Positions 62,501 to 64,000 of a stretch of DNA of 64,000 nucleotides are shown here, piece after piece. The stretch lies in NCBI RefSeq assembly GCF_047948215.1, contig NC_134456.1, positions 194,787,034-194,851,033 of the forward strand, given 5' to 3'. A model generated the notes under the pieces. The model had not been told where the DNA came from. It ran no database searches and saw only the letters and a program-made list of their open reading frames with translations. Within the stretch, counting starts at the first letter, position 1. The number at the start of each line of letters is the position of its first letter. The position numbers were made by a program, and so were the translations under genes. The DNA is from Lycorma delicatula (Eukaryota > Arthropoda > Insecta > Hemiptera > Fulgoridae).

Positions 62501-64000
62501 TGGGCAAGATAATGTTATCGAATCTGTTAAGTAGGTTGCTTCTTGGAAGCCAATTTTATTTTTTTTGTAGCAATATATTTTTTAATTTAATCTTTTTTCT
62601 TATTTTTCTCACATTTACTCATAATTACGCTTTAAGCTGATTAAAAATAAAATTAGTCTAGTTAAAAAAGGAATATTCATGGTTCAATGGATTATTTTTT
62701 ATTACTACCCATTAACAAATTTAATATACATATCTATTTGTACAGTGTGTCGAACGAAAATACAAGCTTGGCTGTAAAAGGCAGGCGCTTGATATGATGT
62801 ACGTTTTACTATTCTTTCTATAACATTATACGTCTACATAAAAATGAGTAAACCTTTTTAATAATAAATTAAAATATTTGGATAAATGAAGATAATTATT
62901 TTCTTCAGCTATTTATTATATCGTTAGTAAATAAAAAATTATATCTTAAGTTTATCATAGATTTATTTCATTTATATATTTTTACATATTTATTTTGAAT
63001 AATAGTAATCAAACGAATTTATATTAAAAGTTATCGGTGTAAATGCAATTAATATATTAGTTCAATTTTATTATTTTCTTTAAATACTTTGTGTTTACTG
63101 GTTTTTATTTCACAATATTAATTTTTGTAGTTAACAAAAATTAATATTGTGAGGAATACGTCCAATCCTTCCTAATAATACACACTTGGTATCTACATTC
63201 ATTTGACAGGAGAGCACCTCTGCTTGTGTAAATGTTACTGCATTTCATAGTGTAAAGTACGCACGATACTTTCCGTCTCGCCACCCTGTGGTACTTTAGT
63301 GTAATTTTAAGGATTTATTAAGGAAATGTGTTTATGTGTACAAGATGGGCGAGGCGCGATTCTACCTTGTAGTACAAAAATATGCACAGCATATCTGTTT
63401 TCTGTCCCTCCCTCCACTTTCAAAGTGTACGCTTAAAATGATCAAACTCTGATCTAAATTAAAACCCCACCCATCGATGTCGGTGTACATTGAAACGTAA
63501 TTGATCTATCTACAATAGAAATGTGAGTTAACGCGAGGCTATATACATGCACTTCATAAAAACACTTATAAAGTGTGAAAAATTCCCACCCGTCTTTACC
63601 AGACTAACTTGTTTGTGTTATGTTTTTGGCATAATAACAGGATAAAACGGGAGGTACCCTCTGCAAAATCAATTTAAAATTCATTCCAAAGACAAATCTA
63701 CGTCTGACATCTGTAACTGCTATTAGATAAATGAAAATTTATTAACAACGTTTCTGTAGAACATAATTTATCATTTTTTATTTGTTTTATTTTTATTGTT
63801 GAGATATCTTTTTAATTATTTTATTTCGACGAATTATGTAAAAATTAGAATTTAGTAATTTCTAAGTCCGATATGTTCCTTTTCAAACCAAATCAGAATT
63901 AGTATTAACATACTAACACTAACATATTAATGATTTATAACAGTTTTATATATTTAAGTAAAAGTAAACAACCGCTACTCCCTTCACTTTTAGAAGTGAT
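59507..64000. other. AT-rich stretch with AT-poor islands and one hairpin
   Basis: Islands of balanced composition at 59610-59960 (with cacccgtggttgcg and ccgtgaaacccatctcgggg) and 63175-63560 have no reading frame and could be regulatory. A word cagtgtttctcaag at 62476-62489 resembles an hAT terminal repeat but lacks a partner. No gene is supported. Confidence 0.4.
63111..63151. repeat. Perfect hairpin, 18-bp stem, 5-nt loop
   Basis: Arms cacaatattaatttttgt (63111-63128) and its exact complement (63134-63151) flank agtta. This is the longest perfect spaced stem I found in the window. Confidence 0.9.

Overview
This is AT-rich (about 70% by eye) eukaryotic DNA. I find no host protein-coding gene in it. 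The long reading frames are AT-rich chance frames, microsatellite translations or pieces of transposable elements. tRNA-derived SINEs, Jockey, I-like and R1-like non-LTR fragments, a mariner and another DDE-type transposon, and (CA)n arrays point to an insect. Several dispersed repeats resemble families I associate with hemipterans; that is memory, not a search result. The window reads as intergenic or deep intronic sequence from a large, repeat-rich genome.

Layout. 1.0-2.4 kb holds a composite insertion (a GC-rich retroelement-like tail joined to a tRNA-derived SINE) and a second, truncated SINE. 8.7-14.4 kb carries three decayed Jockey-type pieces, all on the minus strand. About 14.9-15.7 kb looks like one old dispersed repeat. 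18.8-20.6 kb has AT-poor islands that could be regulatory. 21.8-22.7 kb is a fold-back element with arms of about 360 bp. 23.5-24.2, 30.2-30.7 and 33.5-33.7 kb are other dispersed repeats. 27.4-28.4 kb is a 5'-truncated I-like retrotransposon with a poly(A) tail. 30.9-31.35 kb is an R1-like tail. 39.1-39.8 kb is a decayed DDE transposase. 42.7 kb is a SINE with an exact 13-bp target duplication. 50.0-51.6 kb is a dead mariner split by a SINE with an exact 14-bp target duplication. 54.2-55.2 kb is a second inverted-repeat element. 56.7-59.5 kb is a three-unit tandem array of 0.8-1 kb units, each with a reverse-transcriptase relic and a (CA)n tract.

Nothing here forms a cooperating set of genes, and I found no convincing new molecular system. 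The observations most worth testing are three minus-strand sites that look like recursive-splicing ratchet points, which would fit a very long minus-strand intron; the SINE with two internal fold-back inversions; the two fold-back elements; and the recent tandem array.
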